The translations under genes were made by a program, and so were the position numbers. A model generated the notes under the pieces. That model was not told where the DNA came from. It was given only the letters and a program-made list of their open reading frames with translations, and searched no databases. Source: JBIQJD01 sp044507695 (GTDB lineage: Bacteria; Bacteroidota; Ignavibacteria; Ignavibacteriales; Ignavibacteriaceae). From it: a stretch of DNA of 64,000 nt. The stretch lies in assembly GCA_044507695.1 (NCBI GenBank), contig JBIQJD010000001.1:186001-250000 (forward strand). Direction: 5' to 3'. Below, piece by piece: positions 17,355 to 26,800 of the stretch (position 1 is its first letter; every line of letters begins with the position of its first letter).

Positions 17355-18869
17355 ATGGAATTCATACAAAAAATACTAAAAGTAAAATCAGTTTTATTTT
17401 CAATCATGCTTTTGCTTTTACCTGTTACTTCAGAAGCACAGCATAGAGGTGATGATCTTTCTTTCCAGGGATTGGCCGATAAAAATGAACTTGGTGTAAG
17501 AGCAACCGCATTGGGCAATGCCTTCACTGCTGTTCCGGGCGATCTCTCCGCCATCTTTTATAATCCTGCAGGATTAGCCCGATTAAATTCAATTACTGTT
17601 TCTGTTTCAGGAAATTCTTATAGCAAAGATTGGAGAGAAAATCAGGATTACAGACCAAACAGATATTTTGTTACACTTCCGTTTTATCTCGAAGGCTTGT
17701 ACATACCTAAACCGGAAGATAACGGAAAATTTGATCATGAACTTGCTAAAGATACTTCATTTATTTACGAAGTTAATTCACCAAAACTAGGACTCGATCC
17801 TTTCAGTGAAGAAGCGGCAGACTGGGTGAAAAATCAAAATAATTTTGCATTAAATAATATTGCTGCTGCTTACCCATTCCAGATTGGAAAAAATAAATTT
17901 GTTGCCGCCGTTTCCTATAATGAAAGATACAATATTGTTGATTATGACAGGAATGATACTTACTTAAATCCTCATCCCGGTGATAGAAGATATGGCGATC
18001 TTTCCCGCGTAAACGGTATTGATACCATGGTTGTTAACTGGTCAAGATTTACGAGAGAACGCACAGGAAAAATCAATTCAATAGATGCAGCACTTGCCTA
18101 TACAATCAATGAAACATTTCAGCTTGGAGCAGCAATAAATTATCAGTGGGGAAGCACTGATGATTATCAAAACCTTGTGAGAGTTGGTTCATTTGATCTT
18201 GTTGATGAAAACCGTTTCAGATTTTATTATCAGGATGTTTATGAAGAAGTAAACGGAACATCAGATTTATCAGCATTATCATACAGTGTTGGTGCAATTG
18301 CCTCGTTAAATAAATTTACATTAGGAGTGAATGTTCAGCTTCCATACACTTTAAAACGTGAATGGAGTTATACGAGAACATATCGCGATTCAATCTCAAA
18401 TTCCACAACTAATTCAGCGGGAACGGATGAATTAAACTATCCGCTTGTTTTAAACTTTGGAATTAACTTCAAACCTATTGATAATTTCATGCTGGCTTTT
18501 GATTATGAAACTGCAAAGTTCAGCAAAGCTGAATTTAATCTTACATCAACAAATGCATCAGCATTAAAATGGGTTGATAGAAACTCCATCCGCCTCGGAA
18601 TTGAATATTCACCATATGATTTTATTGCATTTCAGGCAGGTTATAAAAATGTACCGCAGGTTTTCGTTCCTGATGGTGCTGCCGAAAGAGACAGAGGACC
18701 CGAAGCAGTAAGCTATACTTTTGGGTTGAGCCTTAATTTATTCTTTGGCAGAATTGATGCAGCCTATGAAATTAGAAAACTTACTTATTATGATTCCTAT
18801 TTCAGCAATACAAATTATGTAACAGAAAATTACAGCAATATATTATTTGGATTTACTTATTCATTATAA
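17355..18869 (+). CDS. OmpP1/FadL-like outer-membrane beta-barrel protein
   Basis: This 504-residue exported protein has a signal peptide ending near TSEAQ and the N-terminal FadL-family signature GVRATALGNAFTAVPGDLSAIFYNPAGLA. A long run of amphipathic beta strands follows, ending in NILFGFTYSL. FadL-type barrels pass small hydrophobic or aromatic molecules. In this locus it may form a channel for oligosaccharides or support T9SS export, but the substrate cannot be read from sequence. It shares the NPAGLA motif with the preceding gene, so the two are distant relatives. Confidence 0.75.
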   Translation: MEFIQKILKVKSVLFSIMLLLLPVTSEAQHRGDDLSFQGLADKNELGVRATALGNAFTAVPGDLSAIFYNPAGLARLNSITVSVSGNSYSKDWRENQDYRPNRYFVTLPFYLEGLYIPKPEDNGKFDHELAKDTSFIYEVNSPKLGLDPFSEEAADWVKNQNNFALNNIAAAYPFQIGKNKFVAAVSYNERYNIVDYDRNDTYLNPHPGDRRYGDLSRVNGIDTMVVNWSRFTRERTGKINSIDAALAYTINETFQLGAAINYQWGSTDDYQNLVRVGSFDLVDENRFRFYYQDVYEEVNGTSDLSALSYSVGAIASLNKFTLGVNVQLPYTLKREWSYTRTYRDSISNSTTNSAGTDELNYPLVLNFGINFKPIDNFMLAFDYETAKFSKAEFNLTSTNASALKWVDRNSIRLGIEYSPYDFIAFQAGYKNVPQVFVPDGAAERDRGPEAVSYTFGLSLNLFFGRIDAAYEIRKLTYYDSYFSNTNYVTENYSNILFGFTYSL

Positions 18870-18887
18870 TAAAACCGGGAGGTTAAT

Positions 18888-20309
18888 ATGGCTAGATTTA
18901 CCAGATGGTTACTTACTCCGCTGTTTCTCTTTTTAGTTGTTGGTAAGATCTATTCTCAAACCAGTATTGAGGTAACACCTGAACAAGGTTTGAGATCAGC
19001 CCTTACCTTTGCAGCTTCAGCGGGCGTTGATACTATTTTCTTAAGTGTTAGCGGCGGTGTTTATGCTGAAACAGATACTTTTACATACCAGATCAGTAAG
19101 CCAGTTGTTATTATGGCTAAACCGGGACTTGAAGAAAAACCAATTCTCATCAACAGCAGTGATCCGGGTACAAAAAATATTCTTGAATTATTCCGTGTTT
19201 CGGATGATCTGACTCTTGATGGAGTTATTCTCGATGGCGGACATCCGCAATCAACCAACGGACGAAAATATGGTATCCGTGTAGGTCCTAATTTTGTAAC
19301 AGGTGCACCCGCAAAAAATGGTCTTAATCTCACCATAAAAAATTGTGATTTCAGAAATTTTTATGAAGGAGGATTTGGACAAGGGCATGGAGTTTACTTC
19401 TTAAAAGATGTTGTTGCCGGTACAGTACTTATAGAAAATTGTACATTCAAAAATACCGGTTATGAAGCAATCAGAATGACAGAAACTGAAAAATATGCAG
19501 TAACAAAATGCCTTGATACATTGATTGTTAGAAATTGTACCTTTGAAAACATTGCTGCCGAATGTGTAAGATTTTATTCGGATTTACTGGATGAAACAGA
19601 AGACGCATATGTACTTATTGAGCATTTAACAATTAACAAATGTAATACAAGAACATTTTTTATTAAGAACAATGAGAATACAATCGTAAGAAATATAATT
19701 ATCACCAATGATTTTGATGGATCAACAATAAGCGGAGAATCCAGAACTGATTATGTTATGGATGTACAGGATTCCGGTTCAGTAGTCAGCAACATTGATA
19801 CAATGAATATTACGCATGCTTTAGACCCATCCGCCAAATTGATAAAAGCAACAAAAGGCGGAACCGTTGATTCAGTTACAATATACGGCTTTGATCCAAT
19901 GTATGAAGATGCCGAGGCTTCCAATTATACATTGCTTGCCGGTTCTCCTGCATACGGCAAAGGCCATGATGGTTCAGCACTTGGTGATTTGAGATGGGCA
20001 ACCAATGAACCTGTCTCTGTTCGTGAAGAAAAAACCGGTATAGCAGAATCATATGAACTCCATCAGAATTATCCGAACCCATTTAATCCTGCAACAATCA
20101 TTAACTATGAAATTCCAAAAGCCGGTTTTGTAAATATCACTGTTTATAACCTTATCGGAGAAAAGGTTGAAACACTCGTAAATGAATTTAAGAATGCAGG
20201 AAAATACAAATTGAATTTCAATGCTGAGAATCTAAGAAGCGGTGTTTACTTCTATACGATTAAAGCGGATAATTTTATCTCAACCAGGAAGATGGTTTTA
20301 ATAAGATAA
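18888..20309 (+). CDS. Secreted parallel beta-helix protein with T9SS sorting domain
   Basis: The 473-residue product has a signal peptide, a right-handed beta-helix-like region (about 30-360) with repeated short strands such as LTLDGVILDGG and LIVRNCTFENI, and a T9SS domain (QNYPNPFNPATI to the end). The body closely resembles the C-terminal half of the next gene's product, down to the shared GDLRW segment before the sorting domain, so the module occurs here alone and there fused to a PL6 lyase. No PL6 catalytic Lys/Arg pair (NKS / LRHG) is present, so it is more likely a glycan-binding or accessory surface protein than a PL6 lyase. Confidence 0.72.
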   Translation: MARFTRWLLTPLFLFLVVGKIYSQTSIEVTPEQGLRSALTFAASAGVDTIFLSVSGGVYAETDTFTYQISKPVVIMAKPGLEEKPILINSSDPGTKNILELFRVSDDLTLDGVILDGGHPQSTNGRKYGIRVGPNFVTGAPAKNGLNLTIKNCDFRNFYEGGFGQGHGVYFLKDVVAGTVLIENCTFKNTGYEAIRMTETEKYAVTKCLDTLIVRNCTFENIAAECVRFYSDLLDETEDAYVLIEHLTINKCNTRTFFIKNNENTIVRNIIITNDFDGSTISGESRTDYVMDVQDSGSVVSNIDTMNITHALDPSAKLIKATKGGTVDSVTIYGFDPMYEDAEASNYTLLAGSPAYGKGHDGSALGDLRWATNEPVSVREEKTGIAESYELHQNYPNPFNPATIINYEIPKAGFVNITVYNLIGEKVETLVNEFKNAGKYKLNFNAENLRSGVYFYTIKADNFISTRKMVLIR

Positions 20310-20331
20310 TGAAAGGATAAGGAATAGTTAG

Positions 20332-23046
20332 TTGTTGAAATTTATTGGAAAATTTTTGATCGCAGCAATGTTGGCAGCAACAGCCAATTTATTCGCATCT
20401 GAATATTATGCTTCCAACGTTGCTGAAATCAATTCAGCTCTCTCACTGGTTCAACCAGGGGATACAATTGTAATGAGAAATGGTATCTGGCAAAATTCAG
20501 AAATAAAATTTATTAAAAACGGTACAGCAGATAAACCGATCTTATTAAGAGCTGAAACTGCCGGCAGTGTTATTTTAACAGGTTCATCATCTTTAAAAAT
20601 TGCCGGACAGTATCTTGTTGTTGATGGATTATATTTTATTGATGGTTACTTAAACAGCGGCAGTGTAATTGAATTCAGAAATGGAAGTAATCACAGCAGC
20701 TATTGCAGATTAACAAACACAGCAATCATAAATTATAATCCGCCAAACAAATCAACCGATTATAAATGGGTTTCACTTTACGGTACCAATAACAGAGTTG
20801 ATCATTGTTACTTCCGCGGTAAAACTCACTCAGGTACTACTCTTGTTGTTTGGCTTTCAGGCCAGCCAAATTACCATTTGATTGATCATAATTATTTTGG
20901 GAACAGACCTGAACTTGGAGCTAACGGTGGTGAAACAATCAGGGTTGGTACAAGTGATTGGTCAATGTATGATTCATACACAACGGTTGAATATAATTAT
21001 TTTGAAGCATGTGATGGTGAAGCCGAAATTATTTCCAATAAATCATGTGAAAACACGTACAGGTACAACACATTTTACCGCTGCAGCGGAACGCTAACAT
21101 TAAGACACGGCAATAGATGTTATGTTTATGGAAATTTTTTCTTTGGTGAGAAGAAATCAGGAACAGGCGGTGTTCGGATCATTGGTGAAGACCATAAAGT
21201 ATTCAATAATTATTTTTATCAGTTAGATGGAAATGGTTATCGTTCTGCATTATCGATTGTAAATGGAATTCCTGCTTCGCCGCTATCAGGTTATTACCAG
21301 GTAAAGAATGCGATAGTTGCATTTAATACTTTTGTAGATAACCGCTACACATTTGAATTCGGTTCAGGAAAAAGTTCAACTCAATCTTTACCTCCGGAAA
21401 ACTGCATCATTGCAAATAATGTTGTTCGTGCAAATGTTTCTCCAATATTCAGGTTTGTTGATCAGCCCATAAATACATTCTATGAAGGCAATATTGTTTA
21501 TGGTGCAAATGTTGGCATTACTAATCCTGTAGGAATTACAGTTGCCGATCCCAAATTATTTTTTGCAGAAGATAGTTTATGGAGAATAGGTGAGGGCAGT
21601 CCTGCAATTGGCGCAGCATCAGGCAATTATGATTTTGTTACTGTTGATATGGATGGACAGATTCGCAATCTTCCAAAAGATGCCGGCGCAGACCAATTCT
21701 CTTCCGATCCAATAATTTACAGACCAATGAAACCGGCAGATGTTGGTCCAAAGTGGCTGGCAGATTTGAATACTGATCCAAGAGTAAAACCCGTTCAGGC
21801 AGGAGTTGATTCCTTAACCTATTTTTTGCAAAATGCAATCAGCGGGGATATTTTAGAACTTGTAACCGATGGCGGAATTTATTCAAACACTTCCAATCTT
21901 GAAATTAATGTTCCTGTAACAATCCGCGCCAAAGATGGATTAAAAAATCCTCCCGTTCTGCTGAATAATTCTGATGCTTCATCCAAAAGTATAATTGAAA
22001 TTAAAAATGGTGGAAGTTTAAATCTGAGCGGAGTAATTCTTGATGGTTTAGCCGGATCATCAACTCCTGCAAAATATCTGATTAGAACTGATGATGAACA
22101 GATGCCCTCTTCTTATAAATTAATTGCAGAAGGCTGCACGTTTAAAGATGTTGTTTCAGGCAGTGATGGAAATTTCTTCCGGGCTTATCCAGGAACTTTT
22201 GCTGATACAATTAAATTTTCAAATTGTCTTTTTACGAACAGCGGAAAAGAAGGCATCAGGCTCAAAGATGAAGCTTCTCAATCCGGCAAGTACAATGTTA
22301 AATATTTTGAAGTATCAAACAGTACATTCTGGAATATTCCTAAAGAAGCAATAACTATATATGCGGGTGATGATAATCCCGGTACACCTGGACCAAAAGT
22401 TTTTATAAATCATGTTACATTTGATAACTGCGGCTATGATAATTCCAGCATTGTTTATGCAAAGGAGGTTGATGGTGCAGAAATCAGAAGCTGCATTTTC
22501 TCAAATAGTCCCGGCAATGAAATTTCTATCCGCCTTGACGGCACAGGTTCAAAAATTCTTTACTCGGATATTTATAACGTCGGCCCGCTTTCACTAAACA
22601 GAACTGCATCAATAGGCAGCGGTATGCTTTATGTCGATCCGCTTTATGCAGATCCGCAAAACGGAAATTTTACACTTGCGCAAAATTCACCTGTACGCGG
22701 CAAAGCATTTGATTTTACTGCAATGGGTGATTTAAGATGGCAGAATGATCCTACAGATATAGATGATCAACAATTAATTCCGCAGGTATTTTTACTTCAT
22801 CAGAATTTCCCGAATCCGTTTAATCCTTCAACAACTATTAAATATTCAGTTCCCGTTTATCAAAAAGTATCAATTAAGATTTTTGATGTCCTGGGAAATG
22901 AAGCTGCTGTTCTTGTTGATGAAATAAAATCTCCCGGTGAATATAATGCAGAGTTTAACGCAGCCGGATTTTCAAGCGGCATTTATTACTACAGGATGAC
23001 TGCCGGTAATTATTCTGAAACTAAAAAAATGATTTTGCTGAAATGA
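20332..23046 (+). CDS. PL6 family polysaccharide lyase with second beta-helix module, T9SS-exported
   Basis: In 904 residues the order is: signal peptide, PL6 beta-helix (about 24-460), a second beta-helix module related to the previous gene's product (about 480-805), and a T9SS domain (QNFPNPFNPSTTI). The PL6 catalytic pair is visible as Lys237 in IISNKS and Arg258 in LRHGN, the same 21-residue spacing as in chondroitinase B. PL6 enzymes cut alginate or dermatan sulfate by beta-elimination. The T9SS tail puts it at the cell surface, as the first depolymerase. The start is TTG at 20332 (another TTG follows at 20335). Substrate preference is not certain from sequence. Confidence 0.87.
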   Translation: MLKFIGKFLIAAMLAATANLFASEYYASNVAEINSALSLVQPGDTIVMRNGIWQNSEIKFIKNGTADKPILLRAETAGSVILTGSSSLKIAGQYLVVDGLYFIDGYLNSGSVIEFRNGSNHSSYCRLTNTAIINYNPPNKSTDYKWVSLYGTNNRVDHCYFRGKTHSGTTLVVWLSGQPNYHLIDHNYFGNRPELGANGGETIRVGTSDWSMYDSYTTVEYNYFEACDGEAEIISNKSCENTYRYNTFYRCSGTLTLRHGNRCYVYGNFFFGEKKSGTGGVRIIGEDHKVFNNYFYQLDGNGYRSALSIVNGIPASPLSGYYQVKNAIVAFNTFVDNRYTFEFGSGKSSTQSLPPENCIIANNVVRANVSPIFRFVDQPINTFYEGNIVYGANVGITNPVGITVADPKLFFAEDSLWRIGEGSPAIGAASGNYDFVTVDMDGQIRNLPKDAGADQFSSDPIIYRPMKPADVGPKWLADLNTDPRVKPVQAGVDSLTYFLQNAISGDILELVTDGGIYSNTSNLEINVPVTIRAKDGLKNPPVLLNNSDASSKSIIEIKNGGSLNLSGVILDGLAGSSTPAKYLIRTDDEQMPSSYKLIAEGCTFKDVVSGSDGNFFRAYPGTFADTIKFSNCLFTNSGKEGIRLKDEASQSGKYNVKYFEVSNSTFWNIPKEAITIYAGDDNPGTPGPKVFINHVTFDNCGYDNSSIVYAKEVDGAEIRSCIFSNSPGNEISIRLDGTGSKILYSDIYNVGPLSLNRTASIGSGMLYVDPLYADPQNGNFTLAQNSPVRGKAFDFTAMGDLRWQNDPTDIDDQQLIPQVFLLHQNFPNPFNPSTTIKYSVPVYQKVSIKIFDVLGNEAAVLVDEIKSPGEYNAEFNAAGFSSGIYYYRMTAGNYSETKKMILLK

Positions 23047-24953
23047 TCTTGAAAAAAATAAATTTATTATTCTTCACACTGCTCATTCTTTCCGGATCAG
23101 ATCAAATTGCTGCACAAAGCTGGCAGTCTAAAATAGTTTACCGGGATTCAATTACTTCAAAATTAATTTATGTATCTGATGAAGAAGGAAACAGAATTCC
23201 GGATTTTAGTTATGCAGGATATAAAAACGGTGAAGTTGAAATTCCGGATATACCCATTGTAAAAACTATCTCACCAATCGAAGGAGACAATACTGCTCAC
23301 ATCCAATCAGCAATTGATGAAGTTGGATTTATGCCCTTGGGAAATAATGGATTCCGCGGTGCTGTTCTACTATTGCCCGGTAAGTACCAGGTGAACGGAA
23401 CAATAAGAGTTAGGCACAGCGGAGTAATTTTGCGTGGCTCAGGCGATGGCGAAGATACTCTAACAAATACTATCATTTATGGAAAGGGAAATTCTCCGCA
23501 TCAGAGAACAATTATTGTTGCAGGCGGAGGAAGTTCAACCAAATGGCAGCAGCAAATAAGTGGAACAAAAACAAATATTACTACGGATACACTCTTTGTT
23601 GGAGACAGAAAATTTACTGTTGAAGATGCATCAAAATTTAATGTTGGTGATAATATTATAATCTATCATCCATGCACAGAACTCTGGCTTCAATCCATCA
23701 ACTACGGCGGCACACATTCAAATGAATCCGGCGCAGTTCCCGGAGTTGATGTTCCGTGGAGTGTTAATCAACTGCCGATTATTTATAACAGATATATTAC
23801 TGAAATAAATGGAAACGAAATTACTATTGATGCTCCGGTTTTTAATCAACTAAAAAGAAGCCTATCCCAATCCTATATTTATAAATACGCAAGAACGGGA
23901 TTGCAGACAAACATTGGAATAGAAAATCTGAGAGTTGATATTGAAACTGCCGGCGGAACTGATGAAAATCACGCATGGCAGGCTATCGATCTTTATCAGT
24001 TAGAAGATGGATGGGTAAGAAATTGCTCAATGCTTCACTTCGGTCAATCAGGAATAAGATGTAATACAGCCAGCCGTATTACTGTAGAAAACTGCAGAGC
24101 CATTGAACCAGTAAGTAAAATTGAAGGAGAGAGAAGATACAATTTTAACATCTACACTGCTTCACAATTAATTCTTTTTAAGAACTGTGCTGCCGAAAAT
24201 GGAAGACATCATTACGTATCAAATGGAACAAGTTTTACATCAGGATGTGTTTTTCTGAACTGTACTTCCAAAGGTGCTTATGCGAGCAGTGAAGGACACA
24301 GACAATGGAGCAACGGAATTTTATTTGATAATCATACTGAACTTGATGGACCGAGAGCGGGAAGAAATCCTATTCTTCTTGCATTATATAACCGCGGCCA
24401 TTATGGCACTAGCCACGGCTGGGCAATTGCAAATTCAATTGCATGGAATTGTGATGTTGCAAATGGTTACTTAATCGTTCAAAAGCCTCCAACCGCGCAG
24501 AATTATGCAATCGGCTGCAAAGGCAACAGAGTTACAGGTTTATTGCCTTACGCTGAATTTGACGAACCGGAAGGTTACATTGAAGGCACTAACCAGCCGG
24601 GTTTATCCCCTTCTTCTCTCTATCTCGCTCAGTTAGAAGAAAGAATGACAGCAACGGGTATAGAAGTTCAGAATGAACCGGTACAACCCGCCTCATTCTC
24701 ACTTATGCAGAATTATCCTAACCCGTTTAACCCGAACACAAAAATAGATTTTACAATTAAAGATTATTCATTCGTTACACTTAAAATTTTTGATGCAATA
24801 GGAAGAGAAATTGCAGTTCTCGTTAATGAAGAAAAATCACCCGGAAGCTATACAGTTAATTTTTCGGCAGAAGAATTTTCAACCGGCATTTTTTATATGC
24901 GGCTTACTTCAGGGGGATTATCTGAAACTAAGAAAATGATTTATTTAAAATGA
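23043..24953 (+). CDS. T9SS-exported pectate-lyase-like beta-helix protein, unclassified
   Basis: The 636-residue product has a signal peptide and an N-terminal block typical of pectate-lyase-superfamily helices (DNTAHIQSAIDEVG, RGAVLLLPGKYQVNGTIRVRHSGVILRGSGDG). A long beta-helix follows with HYVSNGTSF and NHTELDGPRAGRNP segments, then a T9SS domain (QNYPNPFNPNTKI). It overlaps the preceding lyase gene by ATGA, so translation is coupled. I cannot place it in a known PL family. The conserved His, Arg and Lys residues suggest a lyase acting on uronan at the surface, but binding or another hydrolytic role cannot be excluded. Confidence 0.7.
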   Translation: MILKKINLLFFTLLILSGSDQIAAQSWQSKIVYRDSITSKLIYVSDEEGNRIPDFSYAGYKNGEVEIPDIPIVKTISPIEGDNTAHIQSAIDEVGFMPLGNNGFRGAVLLLPGKYQVNGTIRVRHSGVILRGSGDGEDTLTNTIIYGKGNSPHQRTIIVAGGGSSTKWQQQISGTKTNITTDTLFVGDRKFTVEDASKFNVGDNIIIYHPCTELWLQSINYGGTHSNESGAVPGVDVPWSVNQLPIIYNRYITEINGNEITIDAPVFNQLKRSLSQSYIYKYARTGLQTNIGIENLRVDIETAGGTDENHAWQAIDLYQLEDGWVRNCSMLHFGQSGIRCNTASRITVENCRAIEPVSKIEGERRYNFNIYTASQLILFKNCAAENGRHHYVSNGTSFTSGCVFLNCTSKGAYASSEGHRQWSNGILFDNHTELDGPRAGRNPILLALYNRGHYGTSHGWAIANSIAWNCDVANGYLIVQKPPTAQNYAIGCKGNRVTGLLPYAEFDEPEGYIEGTNQPGLSPSSLYLAQLEERMTATGIEVQNEPVQPASFSLMQNYPNPFNPNTKIDFTIKDYSFVTLKIFDAIGREIAVLVNEEKSPGSYTVNFSAEEFSTGIFYMRLTSGGLSETKKMIYLK

Positions 24954-25011
24954 ATTTGATTATGCATCATATAATTAATAAATAATTTCAACAATCAAGA
25001 GGAGGCGGTTT

Positions 25012-26775
25012 ATGAAGACTGCTTTATCAGTTTTGTTCCTTAGTATATTATTACTTCAAATTTCATCAAGCGTAAGCTTTGCGCAGGTTACCTCCGCAGG
25101 GTCCGGCAACTGGTCCGATGGATCAACATGGATTGGCGGCGCAGTACCGCCGGAGAATGCCGATGTAATCATTGCTGATGACCATAAGGTTGTTTTAGAT
25201 GCAGATGCGGTTTGTAATAATCTTACAATTAACGGCACACTTGAGTTTGAAAACGTTACTGCCAGATCATTAACTGTTCACGGTGATATAACAGGAGATT
25301 CATTAAAAACTTCAAGCCTTGATGGTGTTGGACCGCTGATTCATACAATAACTCTTCACGGTAATTTATCTTTAACTTCACTGTTTGATTTAAGATATGG
25401 TTCAAATCCAAATGTTGGTGCAGCCGATTTGATACTTACAGGAAACAGTAATTCAACTTTATCAGGCCCATCAAATATGGATATTAATGGAGTTACAATT
25501 GATAAATCCGGCGGAGCTAAGGTTATACTTGCAAGCAATTTTTATCAGAATAACAACAGCAGTAATCTTCCGCTTGGAATTCTCCAGTTAACAAACGGAA
25601 TAGTTGAAACAGGAGATTTTGAATGGCATGTTAAAGCCACCGGTTCAGCAGCAGGAGTTTTGGGCGGTTCGAAAGATAGTTATGTAAAAGGAAATCTTGT
25701 CAGGTATATGCCGAGTGGTTCCCCTGTTCGTGTTTATCCGATTGGTGATGATGAAAATTATTCACCGATTGAAGTTGAACTTGTATCATCCATAAGCAAC
25801 ACTCCGTTAAAAGTTAGTGTTATTCATGGGAACGCAAACACCGGAAGCAGCACATTCTCAGGTGATATTGATATGGTTTCAAAAGCTCATTATTATGAAC
25901 TTTCAAATTTATCTAACGGACCTATGAATTTTAAAGCTCTCTCTCCAAGCTATGGTTTGAATGATGGAGTTGAATCAGGGAATACTGATTTACGAGTTGC
26001 AGTTTCAACCGATGACAGGGCAACATGGATGGACATTGGACCAAGTGCTGCCGATACAAATGCACATACAACAAATGTTTCAGATCAGCCAAACTTTATA
26101 AGATCAGATGATATTCCGGGTAACTTAACAATAGCAGCACATACTTCTTTTTTTGCTGCACTTGCAAAAGCTTCAGGAACAAGCACAAATTCACTCCCTG
26201 TTGAACTTACTGCTTTCAGTGCTTCTATTAGTAATAAAAATGTAATTTTAAATTGGTTTACTGCCTCAGAAAAGAATAACAGAGGATTTGAAATTGAAAG
26301 AAAAATACATTCAGGGAATTGGGAGGTGATTGGTTTTGCTGCAGGATTTGGTACAACAACAGAAGCTAAATCATATTCTTATACTGATCAAAATTTAGCT
26401 CCGGCTATTTATTCTTACCGCCTGAAACAAATTGATTTTGATGGAAGCTTTTCTTACTCACAGATTGTTAATGTGGATTTGAGCGCTCCATCTGAATATT
26501 TATTAATGCAGAATTATCCCAATCCTTTTAATCCATCCACAATGATTTCATTCAGAATAAAAAATGATTCCCATGTTTCATTAAAGATATTTGATGTTCT
26601 TGGAAATGAAGTAGCCGTGTTATTGAACAGCCAGATGGAAGCAGGTGATCATCAGCTAGAATTTAACAGTACAAAATATTCGGGATTAACCAGCGGCGTT
26701 TATTACTATACACTAACCGCTGCTGATGGCAGCGATACATTTTCAGAAACAAGGAAGATGGTCGTTCTTAAATAA
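25012..26775 (+). CDS. G8-like secreted protein with T9SS sorting domain (copy 1)
   Basis: The 587-residue exported protein has a signal peptide, a G8-like segment (about 30-90; GNWSDGSTWIGGAVPP ... VIIADDHKVVLD), a beta-rich middle, an FN3-like pre-sorting segment (VELTAFSASISNKNVILNWFTASE to about residue 495) and a T9SS domain (QNYPNPFNPSTMI). A strong ribosome-binding site (GAGGAGGCGG) precedes the ATG. It is a tandem paralogue of the next gene. No catalytic motif is recognised; a surface glycan-binding or adhesive role is the best guess. Confidence 0.72.
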   Translation: MKTALSVLFLSILLLQISSSVSFAQVTSAGSGNWSDGSTWIGGAVPPENADVIIADDHKVVLDADAVCNNLTINGTLEFENVTARSLTVHGDITGDSLKTSSLDGVGPLIHTITLHGNLSLTSLFDLRYGSNPNVGAADLILTGNSNSTLSGPSNMDINGVTIDKSGGAKVILASNFYQNNNSSNLPLGILQLTNGIVETGDFEWHVKATGSAAGVLGGSKDSYVKGNLVRYMPSGSPVRVYPIGDDENYSPIEVELVSSISNTPLKVSVIHGNANTGSSTFSGDIDMVSKAHYYELSNLSNGPMNFKALSPSYGLNDGVESGNTDLRVAVSTDDRATWMDIGPSAADTNAHTTNVSDQPNFIRSDDIPGNLTIAAHTSFFAALAKASGTSTNSLPVELTAFSASISNKNVILNWFTASEKNNRGFEIERKIHSGNWEVIGFAAGFGTTTEAKSYSYTDQNLAPAIYSYRLKQIDFDGSFSYSQIVNVDLSAPSEYLLMQNYPNPFNPSTMISFRIKNDSHVSLKIFDVLGNEVAVLLNSQMEAGDHQLEFNSTKYSGLTSGVYYYTLTAADGSDTFSETRKMVVLK

Positions 26776-26800
26776 AAAATTAAATTATAAAGGAGGCAGT

